Shown: in pieces, positions 23,450 to 33,405 of the stretch
Layout of the letters: each line of letters begins with the position of its first letter
Position numbering within the stretch: the first letter of the stretch is position 1
NCBI GenBank assembly: GCA_946965045.2
Contig: OX337234.1
Span: 682,001-746,000 of the forward strand
Direction: 5' to 3'
From: Epithemia pelagica
Taxonomy: Eukaryota > Bacillariophyta > Bacillariophyceae > Surirellales > Surirellaceae
Length of the DNA: 64,000 nt
Program-made: the position numbers and the translations under genes
The notes under the pieces: generated by a model
Databases searched by the model: none
What the model was told of the DNA's origin: nothing
The model's input: the letters and a program-made list of their open reading frames with translations, nothing else

Positions 23450-23575
23450 GAAGCAGTCAATAGCAGGAGTGGACAATACCTCGACAAACGGGTTGCGCGC
23501 GATTCGGAGATTTTGTTTGTTTCGAAATGGCGCTTTTGTATACAAGGTACACGTAGTGTTGATCGTTTCTCTTTG
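23450..23575. repeat. Diverged non-coding repeat, copy 2
   Basis: Partner of 21385-21515, sharing the block ACGGGTTGCGCGCGATTCGG. It directly abuts the dynamin 3' fragment and lies about 190 bp upstream of the small ORF at 23758. The junction therefore looks like a composite local duplication. Confidence 0.65.
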
Positions 23576-23757
23576 TCGTTCAGACTCTCTATTCTCGTAG
23601 CTTGGAACTGTTAGGATTGTCTTTTATGTCCCTTTCTCCTGTTGTTGCCTCTATGATAGAGAGGTCCATTCTCGCGCATTTTACAACGATAGTTCTAGAG
23701 GAGTACTTTCTAATAGTGCTATCCTTAAATAGCTTCACAAGCATTGGGTAGCAAAAG

Positions 23758-24126
23758 ATGCCTCCACAGCGACCACAGCGACGTCTCCCAAAATTCACCA
23801 TGTCGGATAACGATGATGATGATGATGCCTCCGTCGTTTTTCTAGGAACCAGGTCTGTCTCTGTCCGACCTGCTCAGAATAAGTATTCCATCGATTGCGA
23901 CTCCAGTGTTGGAAGCAATGAAGTCGCCATTGTAGGAAGAAAGAGATCTCCCTTTTTACGAAGAGTCATGGATGATCCTAAAGATGTTGCACTCAAACGA
24001 GAGCAAAGGAATGAAAAGAAGCGTAAGAAACAAAAGGCTGACGAAGAAAATCAACGTGTAGAGGAAAAAGAAGCAAGGAAAACAGCTAATGAAGAACCCA
24101 CATGTGCTGCTCAGGAGTCCAAGTAG
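23758..24126 (+). CDS. Hypothetical small charged protein
   Basis: 122 codons from ATG to TAG. The N-terminus is Arg/Pro/Gln-rich, followed by an Asp run (SDNDDDDDASVVFLG) and a C-terminal half rich in Lys/Glu/Arg that is probably helical or coiled. A second Met at codon 15 (KFTMSDN) could be the start. The family is not recognised. The VVFLG.RSV patch after the acidic run and the low-complexity tail could fit a nuclear protein, but this is only impression. It converges on the dynamin-like gene with 165 bp between stops. Confidence 0.5.
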   Translation: MPPQRPQRRLPKFTMSDNDDDDDASVVFLGTRSVSVRPAQNKYSIDCDSSVGSNEVAIVGRKRSPFLRRVMDDPKDVALKREQRNEKKRKKQKADEENQRVEEKEARKTANEEPTCAAQESK

Positions 24127-24290
24127 GAGACTGCCTTTCTATTTTTGAACACGTTCCACTGTATCGCCAAGAACACCGTCCCAGGGGCAGGGGCAAGACC
24201 TGTTGACGTCGAACTATACTAAGTTTGAATATTTATGCGTGCGGAGAGATGGATTTTCAAAGGATCATTGGAACACTCATTTCAACACAT

Positions 24291-26795
24291 TCATAGGCTC
24301 TGTTCCATCTGTTTAACTTCTCGGAGAGAATCCGAAAGACCCTTGATCTGTTCATTAAGTTCTTTGATACGGGGTTCAATCGTGGGATCGGCCTGAACCA
24401 ATGATTCCCAGTCCGCGTTGTTCACACGTACAATCAGAGTGCTCCGAATATGCGTCTTGAAGCCATTGTATAAGTGGTGGTTGAGCTGGAATTTAGACAC
24501 ATACAAGTTAAACTTGAAGAGTGCCACAATGTACTCAAAGCTCCGTTTCAAAATAAGCTCCGTCTCCCCAGATGTGAGCATCGCCGAACGCTCATCCGAG
24601 AGGAATGCAGTTCGAGTAACGGCACGTTGCATCCACTCCTTCTTCAAGAATTCTTTCGCCGCGCTGCCAGTGGTAAACAGACGAGCTAGACTATTCTTCA
24701 CGTTGTCAATCATGGACGCATGGCGTTGATCAGACGCAACCTTGGATACTCGTTCGAATTGCCCTTCATCGTTACGAACAAAGAGTTCGTTTTCTGGTTC
24801 ATTCTCAAGCTCGCTCAGATGCAATGTTGGCAAAGTAGGGTCGATCGTTGAATACATGGGCTCAAGTGAAGAATGAGTATCTTTCGACACCTGTTGTAGT
24901 AGTGTCCATAACATGTCGTCGTATTCAGCGGCAACGAACTTCTCGATTCCGGTTGGCATGAGTTTAAATTCAGCCGAAAACTCGCTTCCTTCCTTAATAT
25001 CTTCCATTGCAATTGTGAAAAATCGGCGAAAGATACACCCGACATGTTTAATCAGGTAATTAATACCAGGATGCGATACGTCCCTCAAACTGACACGAGT
25101 TACTTCGACGATAGCCCGTTCCGAATTTTCTCGCTGTAGGCCACCACTGAGATAACCTGTTGTTGTTGCCACCAAATCTCTTAGCTTGAACGGGTCAGGA
25201 AGAGCATCGATCAAAACAACTATATAGAACTCAATGGCACGTTGATACTGCTTTCCGCCGAGGAACTTTGCCTCAGGATGAATATGCTCTGGGTACTCTT
25301 CCAGCTTAGCGATTCTCTCCCTCCACTCGTCCTCTTTCGCAGAGTGACAGTTGAGTGTCTTTCCTTGCCAATCTGATTCCTCCTCCTCATCAACCTCGTC
25401 TTCTAAGGTCTGGAGCTTGGCCGGAGATTTCTTCGCAAGTTCGAGGTCGCCGTCAAGATAATTGAGAATTCTTTCTTGTAGACGAAAAAGCATCTTGTTG
25501 ACGAGGACTTTGAGCTCGGGAACACTTGTAAACTTCTGTCGATCGAGCAACAACTTTTTCTCTTTTTCACGAAGGTCCAAATCCTCTCGAAGTTGGGATA
25601 TGACTTCGGGCAACCGCTCGACTGTATCTTTGAGCATGATTTCCCGCATAACGTCTTTTGCGGTAGAGAATCCAATGCGCGTTTTTTATTTGTGCATGTA
25701 AGGCCTCATCTTCCCCCGGAGCTGCACTTGAAAGCTCTCGCTCGTGGCCCTCCTGCCACAATTCAAAGCGCTCGGCTTCGTATTTATCAGCCGATTTCAG
25801 CAAATCCAAACGCGCTTCAAAGAGTTTCTCTGTTGAGAGATTTTCCCGCTTCAGTCTTGGAGTCATGACCAGGTGTGGAAAGCACTTGTTGTCGAAGAAT
25901 TCTTTGAAGAAACTGTTCGCTTTGCTGCCAGTTCGAGAATCTTCCAACTGCTTATCGAACTTGTTCATGATGAAAGTGGCATTAGATATCCACTTGTTGC
26001 GGCCACCCAAACTTTCATCGCAAAATGAAATGATGGGATTCGTCGAATACTCTTTCGGCACGAGAAGAACACAGAGCCGAGTGTTGGCTTTCCGCATTTC
26101 ACTTCGAAGGATGATTTTGATATCTTCTCTGTTATCGGCTCCTGTGCTCTTGTTTGAAATGATACCTGAAAAGACAGATGAGCATCTTTTTCCGAAATTT
26201 CCTCGTGTTACTATCTTCGGCACTTACCAGGCGTATCAACGAACCTCATATTCTGGACACCTTTGGACTTGTACACAAGGTGGATCGCTTTCACGCTGAA
26301 CTTATCCGCAGAAGCGAGCATCTTGTTATGAGCTACAATATGCTCAAAGACCTTGTCGACAGAAAGATTTGAGCCTTTACTTTCCTCGGGAAGTTCATCT
26401 CCATAGAGTTGGCAAACGGGCTCCGATAAACTTTCATCATGAACGCAAGTTGTGTCCAAAGGACAACGGGTACCGGTTCCCTCTTGGACAATGTTGAGTA
26501 CATCTCCAAGGAATCGTTCCATGAGAGTACTCTTTCCCGCTGATTGCATTCCGCATAGTACAAAAGTCATGAACGGTGCAGCCTTCCCAAGGAGATCTTG
26601 GTAAACTTTGTTCACTTTTGCGACGAATTGGAGAAGATCATCCTCTCGACGCGACAAGAGTGCAGCAAAACGATTATCGTTCTCTTCCAACGAAAGGCCT
26701 GAGTGGCTTAAAGATTCGTTCGTTCCGTCACCACGGGTCGTGGCACGCGACTTCTTCTTTCGTTTGCGGAGCTTTTTACGCTCTTCTGCCGTCAT
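24291..26795 (-). CDS. Dynamin-like GTPase, with one intron and a homopolymer frameshift
   Basis: The N-terminal exon (26795-26228) carries the dynamin GTPase motifs: G1 GMQSAGKST, the switch I-like GTGTRCPL and G3 VDTPG. A 62-bp GT-AG intron (26227-26166, GTAAGT ... TTTTCAG) rejoins the frame exactly within that Gly (VDTPG-IISNKS). The next part reads VLLVPKEY and FIMNKFD (G4-like), then a helical stalk region. At 25682-25687 a run of six T on the plus strand (six A in the gene) shifts the frame by +1. Removing one base restores the family-like QIK.RIGFS and joins the 452-codon frame that ends at 24291. The C-terminus is helical (IKELNEQIKGLSDSLREV). There is no visible PH or Pro-rich domain. 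The frameshift may be a sequencing or assembly error or a true lesion, and the rest of the gene looks intact. Confidence 0.85.
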
Positions 26796-26902
26796 TGATT
26801 TGGTTGTCCAAAGGGAGAAGCGGGAGGGTACGCTTCTTCATATTCGACCATGGTATCCTCAATCGTCATTGTCGGTCGATGCTCAGTCCAATCTTTGATA
26901 CA

Positions 26903-26938
26903 CATGAAATTATGATCCAACATGAAATTATGATCCAA
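26903..26938. repeat. Two tandem 18-bp units
   Basis: CATGAAATTATGATCCAA occurs twice in direct tandem. It lies about 110 bp upstream of the dynamin-like gene's start, in its promoter-side region. Confidence 0.7.
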
Positions 26939-27046
26939 CAGCGATTTTCCGGTGACCGATAAGGAGTCGGAGGATCGCCGACTAAGGATCTTGGATCAAC
27001 GAACCCAGTCAGACCAATCACAATGCCTTCAGCAATCTGTGAGAAG

Positions 27047-27154
27047 GCAACCGTCTCTTGCAACCATTCACCAATTATTCTCCGAATTCCACAGTCCAAT
27101 GCAACCTTCTCTTGCAGCCATTCACCAATTATTCTCAGAATTTCACATGCTACC
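27047..27154. repeat. Two tandem 54-bp units
   Basis: Units at 27047-27100 and 27101-27154 start GCAACCGTCTCTTGCAACCA and GCAACCTTCTCTTGCAGCCA, with about 80-90 percent identity. Nearby words (AGTCAGACCAAT at about 27006 and 27174) also recur on both sides, so a larger imperfect repeat may enclose this pair. Confidence 0.65.
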
Positions 27155-27412
27155 ACTCACCCACCAAGCCACGAGTCAGACCAATTACCATGCTTGATAA
27201 AACGAGGAGGCAAACAAGCAGATGTCTCGAAACGTATGTCTTGACCGGTCCGCGTAATTTTCTCGCAACAACCAACTCTGGTCCATGTTCTAGGTCGTAC
27301 TACGGCTCTGCGTGTTTTCATGCCATCTGGATCCACCAAAAGAGTCCTGTGGTTCCTCTTCCTCCGTCCAACCCTTGGGGGGTCGTTCCCAACAAAGCAC
27401 CATACGTCGTTG

Positions 27413-29308
27413 TTACGGAATCAAACCGGATTCGGTACGAAGTTGATCTTTGCGCTTGAACGAGACAAAGAATCGTTGTTCCAACAAGTACAGGGCCACG
27501 GCTCCCACCAAGGAGAGGGGCGCCAGGAGGCTACAGACTCGGAGGGTTCGCACCATGGCATTGGTAGCAGTTGTTGTCGTCGAACTGGCCAGGAGCGTGA
27601 CGAGACGGATGACCCCCACCGTGGCTGTCGTGGCCGACACTCCGGCCAAGATCCATTTGAGTTGTTGAATGTTGCGCAAGGCCCGACGCATCATGGGCGA
27701 ATGAACGACATGGCGGTGATAGCGGGTTTCCACCACGGCTTGATTCGAGGCCCTATGGTGCGCCAGGGTCAATGCGGGTGGCAATGGGGTATCCACGGCG
27801 CCTGCACTCGCGTCCCGCGACGATCGCGCCAAGCCTTGAAACCAGGGCATGCCATGTCCGACCCGGTCCAACCATTTCCGATAAGCTCCGACAAAGGTAT
27901 CGGAGGATTGCAAGAGCAAAAAGTCTTGGACCGGTTCACGGCCACGACGACGATGAAAATGATCTTCTTGCGTGGCAATCAATCCGACATCTTGTTCCAA
28001 AATCTTACACGCATTCAATTGTCGCAGCCACATGGGTGTGAGTCGAAACTTGAGTCGGGCCATCCAGGGCAAGCCCTTGTTGTACACTCGAAACAAGAGA
28101 CGACTGCGTCGCCAGCCAAGCGGCATGCAGTGCAAGGCGGATGCAAAATAGAGACTTGGTTTTTGTTTCTTCTTCTTGTTGGCATCCATTTCGCCGCTGC
28201 TGCTGCTCTCCTCGTTCTCCTTTGGAGCGTTTTTGCTCCGCATGAGTTGGTCCTGAGTAATATTGGTAATGGGATGGGCCATATCAAAAGTGTTGCGAAT
28301 AATGCCGGGCGCTTCAAAGACCGTGCGGGAAAAAGGTCCGCCTTGTTCCTTGCGCGACAAGGTTCGCATGTATCCGGCAAAGCCACGTCCCGAAACACTC
28401 TTGGGATCCACAATCATGTCGTAGCCTTGGGCTCGTTCCCGCCGGCCTCCTCCCGACGTGCGATCGTGCGAAATGTCAATGTGGGCCGGGTCCACCAAAT
28501 TTTCCACCAAATAGGAATGATCGTAGGGCAAATCAATCAGGACATCGTAGACCAAAAATTCCTCTTCATTGTCGTGCAAGACGCCCGTGCTGGGTGGATC
28601 CCGCGTCGGTTCCTCCTCGCCCATCCAGACCCAGACAATGCCTTCGCAGACCCGACAGGGTCGCATCCGCAAACAGGCACGTTGGGGAATCCGGGCTGTC
28701 GCGTCCAGTTGCGGTATCCGTTGACAGGCCCCATTGTCCTGTCCGGAAAATTGCCAGCCATGATACAAACATTCCAATCGGCCCTGACGAATCCGCCCTT
28801 CGGTCAAGGCCGTGGCGCGATGGGGACAGACATCGTCGGCACAATAAATGGGACCATTGTCTTGTTCCCGCCACACGACCAAGGGCTGTCCAAAGACGGC
28901 CGCCGGGGTCGTTTCGGCCGACTGACTTGGCTGCGGCACGTAGGACGCATACGTCAAGGCGTACCATTGATCTTTCCAATGGTAGTCCAGGTCTGTTTCA
29001 TTTTCGGGTTGCGATTCGGGGACACCTTCCTTCTCGTCGTCGTTGTCCTGGTTGCCTATTTTAGTACCCTCCTCCAAGTCCAATGGTGGTGGTGATGGCG
29101 TCAAGGACTCGGCTCCTCGCAGCACCACCAAATCTTGTCGTCGTTCTTGTTGCTGTTGTGGTGGTGGTGTGAGACGGACCCCCACCGAGTTGCCAAACAA
29201 GGAGGATGGTGTGACAAAGGCATGGGTCGTTGGACCTGTCCACAGAAACAAGAGGACGAGGGTGCAAACGACCCAGCAGCAGTATGGTAAGACATTCGAA
29301 TGCTTCAT
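27413..29308 (-). CDS. Plastid Rieske [2Fe-2S] oxygenase, pheophorbide a oxygenase / PTC52 / Tic55-like
   Basis: The frame is open from 29461, but the ATG at 29308 begins a hydrophobic signal peptide (LPYCCWVVCTLVLLFLW) ending GPTTHAFVTPSS. This resembles the diatom ASAFAP plastid-targeting motif and gives 631 residues. The Rieske domain shows CPHRATALTEG ... CLYHGW, the Cys-His/Cys-His cluster ligands. The mononuclear iron site is DPAHIDISHD. The C-terminal half holds the family block ILEQDVGLIATQEDHF and two hydrophobic segments near the end (WILAGVSATTATVGVIRLV and LLAPLSLVGAVALYLLE) that would anchor it in a plastid membrane. Members oxidise chlorophyll breakdown products or related tetrapyrroles, and the exact substrate cannot be told. 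I see no C-terminal CxxC. It is divergent from the next gene, with 415 bp between start codons. Confidence 0.88.
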   Translation of the reverse strand: MKHSNVLPYCCWVVCTLVLLFLWTGPTTHAFVTPSSLFGNSVGVRLTPPPQQQQERRQDLVVLRGAESLTPSPPPLDLEEGTKIGNQDNDDEKEGVPESQPENETDLDYHWKDQWYALTYASYVPQPSQSAETTPAAVFGQPLVVWREQDNGPIYCADDVCPHRATALTEGRIRQGRLECLYHGWQFSGQDNGACQRIPQLDATARIPQRACLRMRPCRVCEGIVWVWMGEEEPTRDPPSTGVLHDNEEEFLVYDVLIDLPYDHSYLVENLVDPAHIDISHDRTSGGGRRERAQGYDMIVDPKSVSGRGFAGYMRTLSRKEQGGPFSRTVFEAPGIIRNTFDMAHPITNITQDQLMRSKNAPKENEESSSSGEMDANKKKKQKPSLYFASALHCMPLGWRRSRLLFRVYNKGLPWMARLKFRLTPMWLRQLNACKILEQDVGLIATQEDHFHRRRGREPVQDFLLLQSSDTFVGAYRKWLDRVGHGMPWFQGLARSSRDASAGAVDTPLPPALTLAHHRASNQAVVETRYHRHVVHSPMMRRALRNIQQLKWILAGVSATTATVGVIRLVTLLASSTTTTATNAMVRTLRVCSLLAPLSLVGAVALYLLEQRFFVSFKRKDQLRTESGLIP

Positions 29309-29723
29309 GAGTTTTGGTTTGTTGTGGTTGTTGTTGATGTTGCTTGTTTCAACGCTCAGTACCAAGACGGCAGAAATGGATCTTTCTGTGGGCACGTTGT
29401 CGACGTTGGAGTGACACGTACGTACGCGTGACTGGTCGTACCTGGAGCGCTCGTGACTCAAAGATTAACGGAGAATCTATCTATTTTAACAAATCTAAAT
29501 GTGTAGGTACTGATGGGGTGTAATCTCCATGGATTTTTTCAACAATCCAAAATCGGTTGGAAAATTGAACTTTTTCGGGTGTCATTTTTTCCAACCAAAT
29601 GTCAATGGAAAAAGATTTTTCGTCAACTTGAGAAGAGAACAATTGCACAACAGAAGAAATTTAAGAGAAAGGAGCGACAGGGTATCCACACATCTCTGCC
29701 TTCTCTCCTCTGCCTTCTCCGCC
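29309..29723. promoter_or_regulatory. Shared intergenic region of a divergent gene pair
   Basis: 415 bp separate the ATGs of the Rieske oxygenase (minus) and the membrane protein (plus), so both promoters must lie here. A palindromic word ACGTACGTACGCGTGAC lies near 29416. AT-rich sequence follows at 29470-29600. No specific element is identified. Confidence 0.45.
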
Positions 29724-31004
29724 ATGGCCGCCCCGAAATCGTTTGGCTCGGCTACTACTGCTGGTTGGCGTCGATTGGTGACGGCCGAAGATCCGTATCA
29801 TGTCCACAAAACGTTGGGACTCGCGTGTGTGGCAAGTTTTGCCTGGCGCTCTTGCATGATTGGACCCGACGACGATATGGGCTTTGCCCCATATCCCCAC
29901 CTCACGTTGCCGACACTGCTCTTGCACTTGCTTCTCAATCTCAGCAGTTTTGTGTTTGCCATTCCTTCCCAACGCATCAAGACGGGTGGATATCGCATTT
30001 GGCCCGAATATCGATGGCATTCCCTTATTTTTTTGTCGAGATCCCTCGTGTACCTGTTCATGGTCTGGCTCGTACAGCAATATCCACAGGTCCAGGATCC
30101 TCCAGCCGACGACGATGCATTCGCCTTTTTCTGGCGTCGGGCGCTCCATACCTTTGTGTGGGACCGTCATGGCTGGAATTGGCTCTTGGTCCTGGCCAGT
30201 AGTGGGGCCGCCACACTTGCCTCGCAGTCGCAAGGCCCGTATCGGTCCCAGACCATTCGAGACTTGGAGGTTCCCGCTGCGGTGCAATATTACTTTTCCG
30301 TTGCTCAAATTCTGGCCACGACGGCTTGTTTGTGGGGCTTGCCGCATCGGTATAGGACCCACTTTATCTTTTGTGGCATTATCCAAGGCAATGCCTTTCT
30401 CATGACCTTGCGACGCAAAAATGTCGGCTCGCATGGCGGTTTGGTCTTTGGATACTTTTTGATGATTGTCTTGGGCATGGTGGCCTGCAATACCGACAAT
30501 GTCCATCGGGCCAAGTACCAGTACGAATACTTGGGCATGGCCTTGGTCGGCCATACGGCCATTTTATTACGCACCAGTCCGCGATGGACCAACACGACGG
30601 CATTTCACAACCAAAAGCATGCCCAAACAACAAGGACGACTCTTGTGGAGGCAGTCCTGGCCCTGCCCTGGCACTGCTTGTCTCTGCTGCAAAACAACAA
30701 GTTTGTCTTGTGGACTGCCACGTACGTACTGGCCGAATATGTCGCCCGTCCCTTGGTCCGAGACATGGAGGAAGCATCGAGGAATGACACTGTGCCGTTG
30801 GAAACGGCCTGGTTCTTGCCGACCGACACGCAACCACGAGACATTCGCAGGGGCCTCTACGTGTTTTATGCCCTTAGCGTCATGGCCATGGTCGGGATTG
30901 GAGTGACGAAACAAGCGCGCGAATGGAACTGGATGACGACAACAACCACCGCTCCAACCAATCCAGAACGGTCCGTTTCAACGAGTCACAGAAAGGAGCA
31001 GTAA
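29724..31004 (+). CDS. Conserved-looking multi-pass membrane protein, function unknown
   Basis: The frame is open from 29529, but the ATG at 29724 (CGCCATGGCC) is in the best context and starts a coherent protein of 426 residues. Several hydrophobic stretches are visible, including LPTLLLHLLLNLSSFVFAI, HSLIFLSRSLVYLFMVWLV, and GGLVFGYFLMIVLGMVACN. The last is followed by EYLGMALVGHTAILL and, near the C-terminus, YVFYALSVMAMVGIGV. Polar motifs between them include YHVHKTLGL near residue 25 and RIWPEYRWHS near residue 95. I do not recognise the family, and it has no visible cofactor motif. Its divergent pairing with a plastid oxygenase may reflect shared regulation only. Confidence 0.7.
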   Translation: MAAPKSFGSATTAGWRRLVTAEDPYHVHKTLGLACVASFAWRSCMIGPDDDMGFAPYPHLTLPTLLLHLLLNLSSFVFAIPSQRIKTGGYRIWPEYRWHSLIFLSRSLVYLFMVWLVQQYPQVQDPPADDDAFAFFWRRALHTFVWDRHGWNWLLVLASSGAATLASQSQGPYRSQTIRDLEVPAAVQYYFSVAQILATTACLWGLPHRYRTHFIFCGIIQGNAFLMTLRRKNVGSHGGLVFGYFLMIVLGMVACNTDNVHRAKYQYEYLGMALVGHTAILLRTSPRWTNTTAFHNQKHAQTTRTTLVEAVLALPWHCLSLLQNNKFVLWTATYVLAEYVARPLVRDMEEASRNDTVPLETAWFLPTDTQPRDIRRGLYVFYALSVMAMVGIGVTKQAREWNWMTTTTTAPTNPERSVSTSHRKEQ

Positions 31005-31492
31005 ACGAGAGGGAACCACCGCGCGCATGTTTGTTTTGTCACTACCAACCATTTCGTGTCTGGAATGGACCGACCCGTCGTACGCACTTGGAGATGCTGT
31101 TTTGTACTATACTCCTACGTTTGTTTGTTTGTTTTGTCCTTATTGCGGGAACGACGACCCACCCGTTCCGGTTCCACGGTTGGAACGATCCACCCATTCG
31201 GATACCACCACCATTTTGGTCGGTTCGGTCCACTCGACACGCGCAAGACATGGGATACCCGCTTTCGGGGGTAAGATCTACCACAACTCCTACGACAAAA
31301 GTACCGATCGTAGACCAACCACTGAGAATCTCTTCTGGACACTCTACAAGCCCGAGGCAGACCGACACGAGACGTGGAAGGGGAGCCGCAATAGTCGTAA
31401 CCTTAGGGCGACAGTTCCAGAGCCTACCCAACTATTCCACACTTAAAGCGACCCATAAGCGTTTCCGTGACGGTCAGCATTTTGCGCGTCGC

Positions 31493-31515
31493 GCATGCTC
31501 GAGCATCGAGCATGC
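31493..31515. repeat. Perfect hairpin, 10-bp arms
   Basis: GCATGCTCGA and TCGAGCATGC are separated by GCA. The same hairpin is present in R2 at 33065-33087. It sits in a longer GC-rich, partly palindromic tract about 120-145 bp upstream of the small gene's start codon, and could be a regulatory structure or part of a decayed element. Confidence 0.7.
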
Positions 31516-31637
31516 ATCGCATATCGCGGAGCATGCCCATTGCCAAGCTTCTGCACCACAAACCACAACCGCAAGCCAAAAAACTTGCCTCCGAAGCCCG
31601 AAGCTCACAGTTGCGCAGCATTATCAATCATCAAACT

Positions 31638-32236
31638 ATGACTGACCCTGATCGAGAAACTTGCGAAACCATCGACATGGAGGTATGTCCTTGTATGATG
31701 AACATTCACTGATGTAGTGATACTTCACGGTATTGCCTACGACATGCGTCAAGTACACATAAACCAGGATGGAAGCCAGAATGGTGGATTGCTACAAAAC
31801 GTGACAGGAAATTGGGAAGCAGGAACCAACGAAAAGAAGCCATACACGGAAACTGAAACTTCCCCATTGCTGTCCAATGTATTTTGACGACTTTCTCACC
31901 TATTGCTCTTTCATGCAAACACTCATTCAGGAACAATTGCGGCGATGTCTTCAAAACAATGAGAAACATCGGTGGGGATTCCTGGCAGGAATCCCAAATG
32001 CAGCGAACGTTATCAGTTGTGCGCATCTATGCGCCACTAAAGATGCCGGAAGGGCGCACAAAGAGGCGGCGGAAGCCGTTGCTAAGGGGATGAAGGAGGC
32101 CCATAAGGAAGCGGCGGAAGCCATTGCACAAGGGCATAAAGATGCATCTTTTTCATTGTCGATTGCCATCGGATTGGGCGCGGTTGCGTATGGTTGGGCC
32201 GCCTGGCTTGGGAGACCCCGCCAAGCACCTCCCTAA
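31638..32236 (+). CDS. Small repeat-containing tail-anchored protein, copy 1 (two exons)
   Basis: Exon 1 (31638-31682) encodes a 15-residue start beginning MTDPDRETCETIDME. A 248-bp intron with a canonical GTATGT donor and a CATTCAG acceptor joins in phase 0 to exon 2 (31931-32236), giving 116 residues. Exon 2 carries imperfect repeats of HKEAAEAVAKG (Ala/Glu/Lys-rich, probably helical), then one hydrophobic segment (LSIAIGLGAVAYGWAAWLG) and a short RPRQAPP tail, so a C-terminal membrane anchor is likely. Without splicing, an alternative ORF starts at 31877. The paralogue in R2 differs by an in-frame 18-residue insertion, which favours real coding. The family is not recognised. Confidence 0.6.
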
Positions 32237-33064
32237 AAGGGCAGCCATTCCTATTGCAATGATCCCGTGCGACAGTAAAACAAACGTTCCTGCCGCTGGA
32301 TTACCTTGGAGGATCAGTGAATTTGTCGGTCGTATTGAATACGATCAACGTACACCTGTCCGCGCACCATGATTCATATCAATGTCAAGGCAAAGCCATC
32401 ATCCATAGAGCCTATACTTGGAATGTGTTCGACCGAATTGGACTCTGTCGATAAGCATCCCGTTTTGTGTCCTACAGATAAGAGTCATAAAATATATTAT
32501 AGAGCCTTGTACAAAACGAGCAGGGGAAGCTTTTGTGTCGGATCAAGTCAAGCCACAGTAACAATGATCAGTCCATAATGTCTTCAACAACACTGGGCTA
32601 ATACCAGAGGTTGCGATCTCGTGCGGGGCGGGAGCGGGTTTTCAGATTTTCCTGCAGTCCCCTGCCATCAATAATCCCCAGCGAGGCAAGTGGAAGAAGC
32701 TGTTCGTTTGGATATTGAACGACGACCCACCCGTTCCGGTTCCACGGTTGGAACGATCCACCCATTCGGATACCACCACCATTTTGGTTGGTTCGGTCCA
32801 CTCGACACGAGCAAGACATGGGATACCCTCTTTCGGGGGTAAGATCTACCACAACTCCTACGACAAAAGTACCGATCGTAGGCCAAAGGCCAACCGCTGA
32901 GAATCTCTTCTGGACACTCTACAAGCCCGCAGACCGACACGAGACGTGGAAGGGGAGCCGCAATAGTCGTAACCTTAGGGCGACAGTTCCAGAGCCTACC
33001 CAACTATTCCACACTTAAAGCGACCCATAAGCGTTTCCGTGACGGTCAGCATTTTGCGCGTCGC

Positions 33065-33087
33065 GCATGCTCGAGCATCGAGCATGC
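33065..33087. repeat. Perfect hairpin, R2 copy
   Basis: Same 10-bp-arm hairpin as at 31493-31515. In R2 it is now about 80 bp from the left end of the inserted retrotransposon. Confidence 0.7.
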
Positions 33088-33164
33088 ATCGCATATCGCG
33101 GAGCATGCCCATTGCCAAGCTTCTGCACCACAAACCACAACCGCAAGCCAAAAAACTTGCCTCC

Positions 33165-33370
33165 GTGTCTGTCGTGCGTACGTCGGAGCAGGGCAGTGGA
33201 TCGCGAGCATGATGGGCAATGACGCGCCTGTCGACGCGCCTCTCGGCGCTTACGATCTTAGCTTCACTCCATCACTGCGCAAGAGTCCAGAGCTCACAAT
33301 CTTGAGACTGTGAGCCTTGCCACTGCCATCTCGAGAGAAGGTCTACATAGATAGATCTAAGACAATCAAA
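33165..33370 (+). repeat. Split direct repeat A1
   Basis: 206 bp starting GTGTCTGTCGTGCG and ending GACAATCAAA, identical to A2. It directly precedes the Gag start, so it should contain the element's promoter and leader. Confidence 0.92.
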
Positions 33371-33405
33371 GTTGTTGTTGCTGTTGCTTTCCTTTTGTTC
33401 CTACG

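Larger units (their letters stand above)
31149..32716. repeat. Tandem duplication unit R1 (intact)
   Basis: A 1.57-kb unit running from GAACGACGACCC to TTTGGATATT, repeated directly downstream as R2 (32717-42299). R2 is interrupted by a retrotransposon. Similarity is near-identical over most of the length. Differences include a 54-bp in-frame insertion in the small gene of R2 and a short duplication near 32883. R1 keeps the uninterrupted target site (CTTGCCTCCGAAGCCCGAAG at about 31584-31603). Confidence 0.88.

Noticed and set aside
31027-31446. 139-codon plus frame in the left part of R1
   Set aside because: The corresponding R2 frame (from 32715) is truncated by a 7-bp insertion near 32883, and the part upstream of 31149 is unique. 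It behaves as non-coding.
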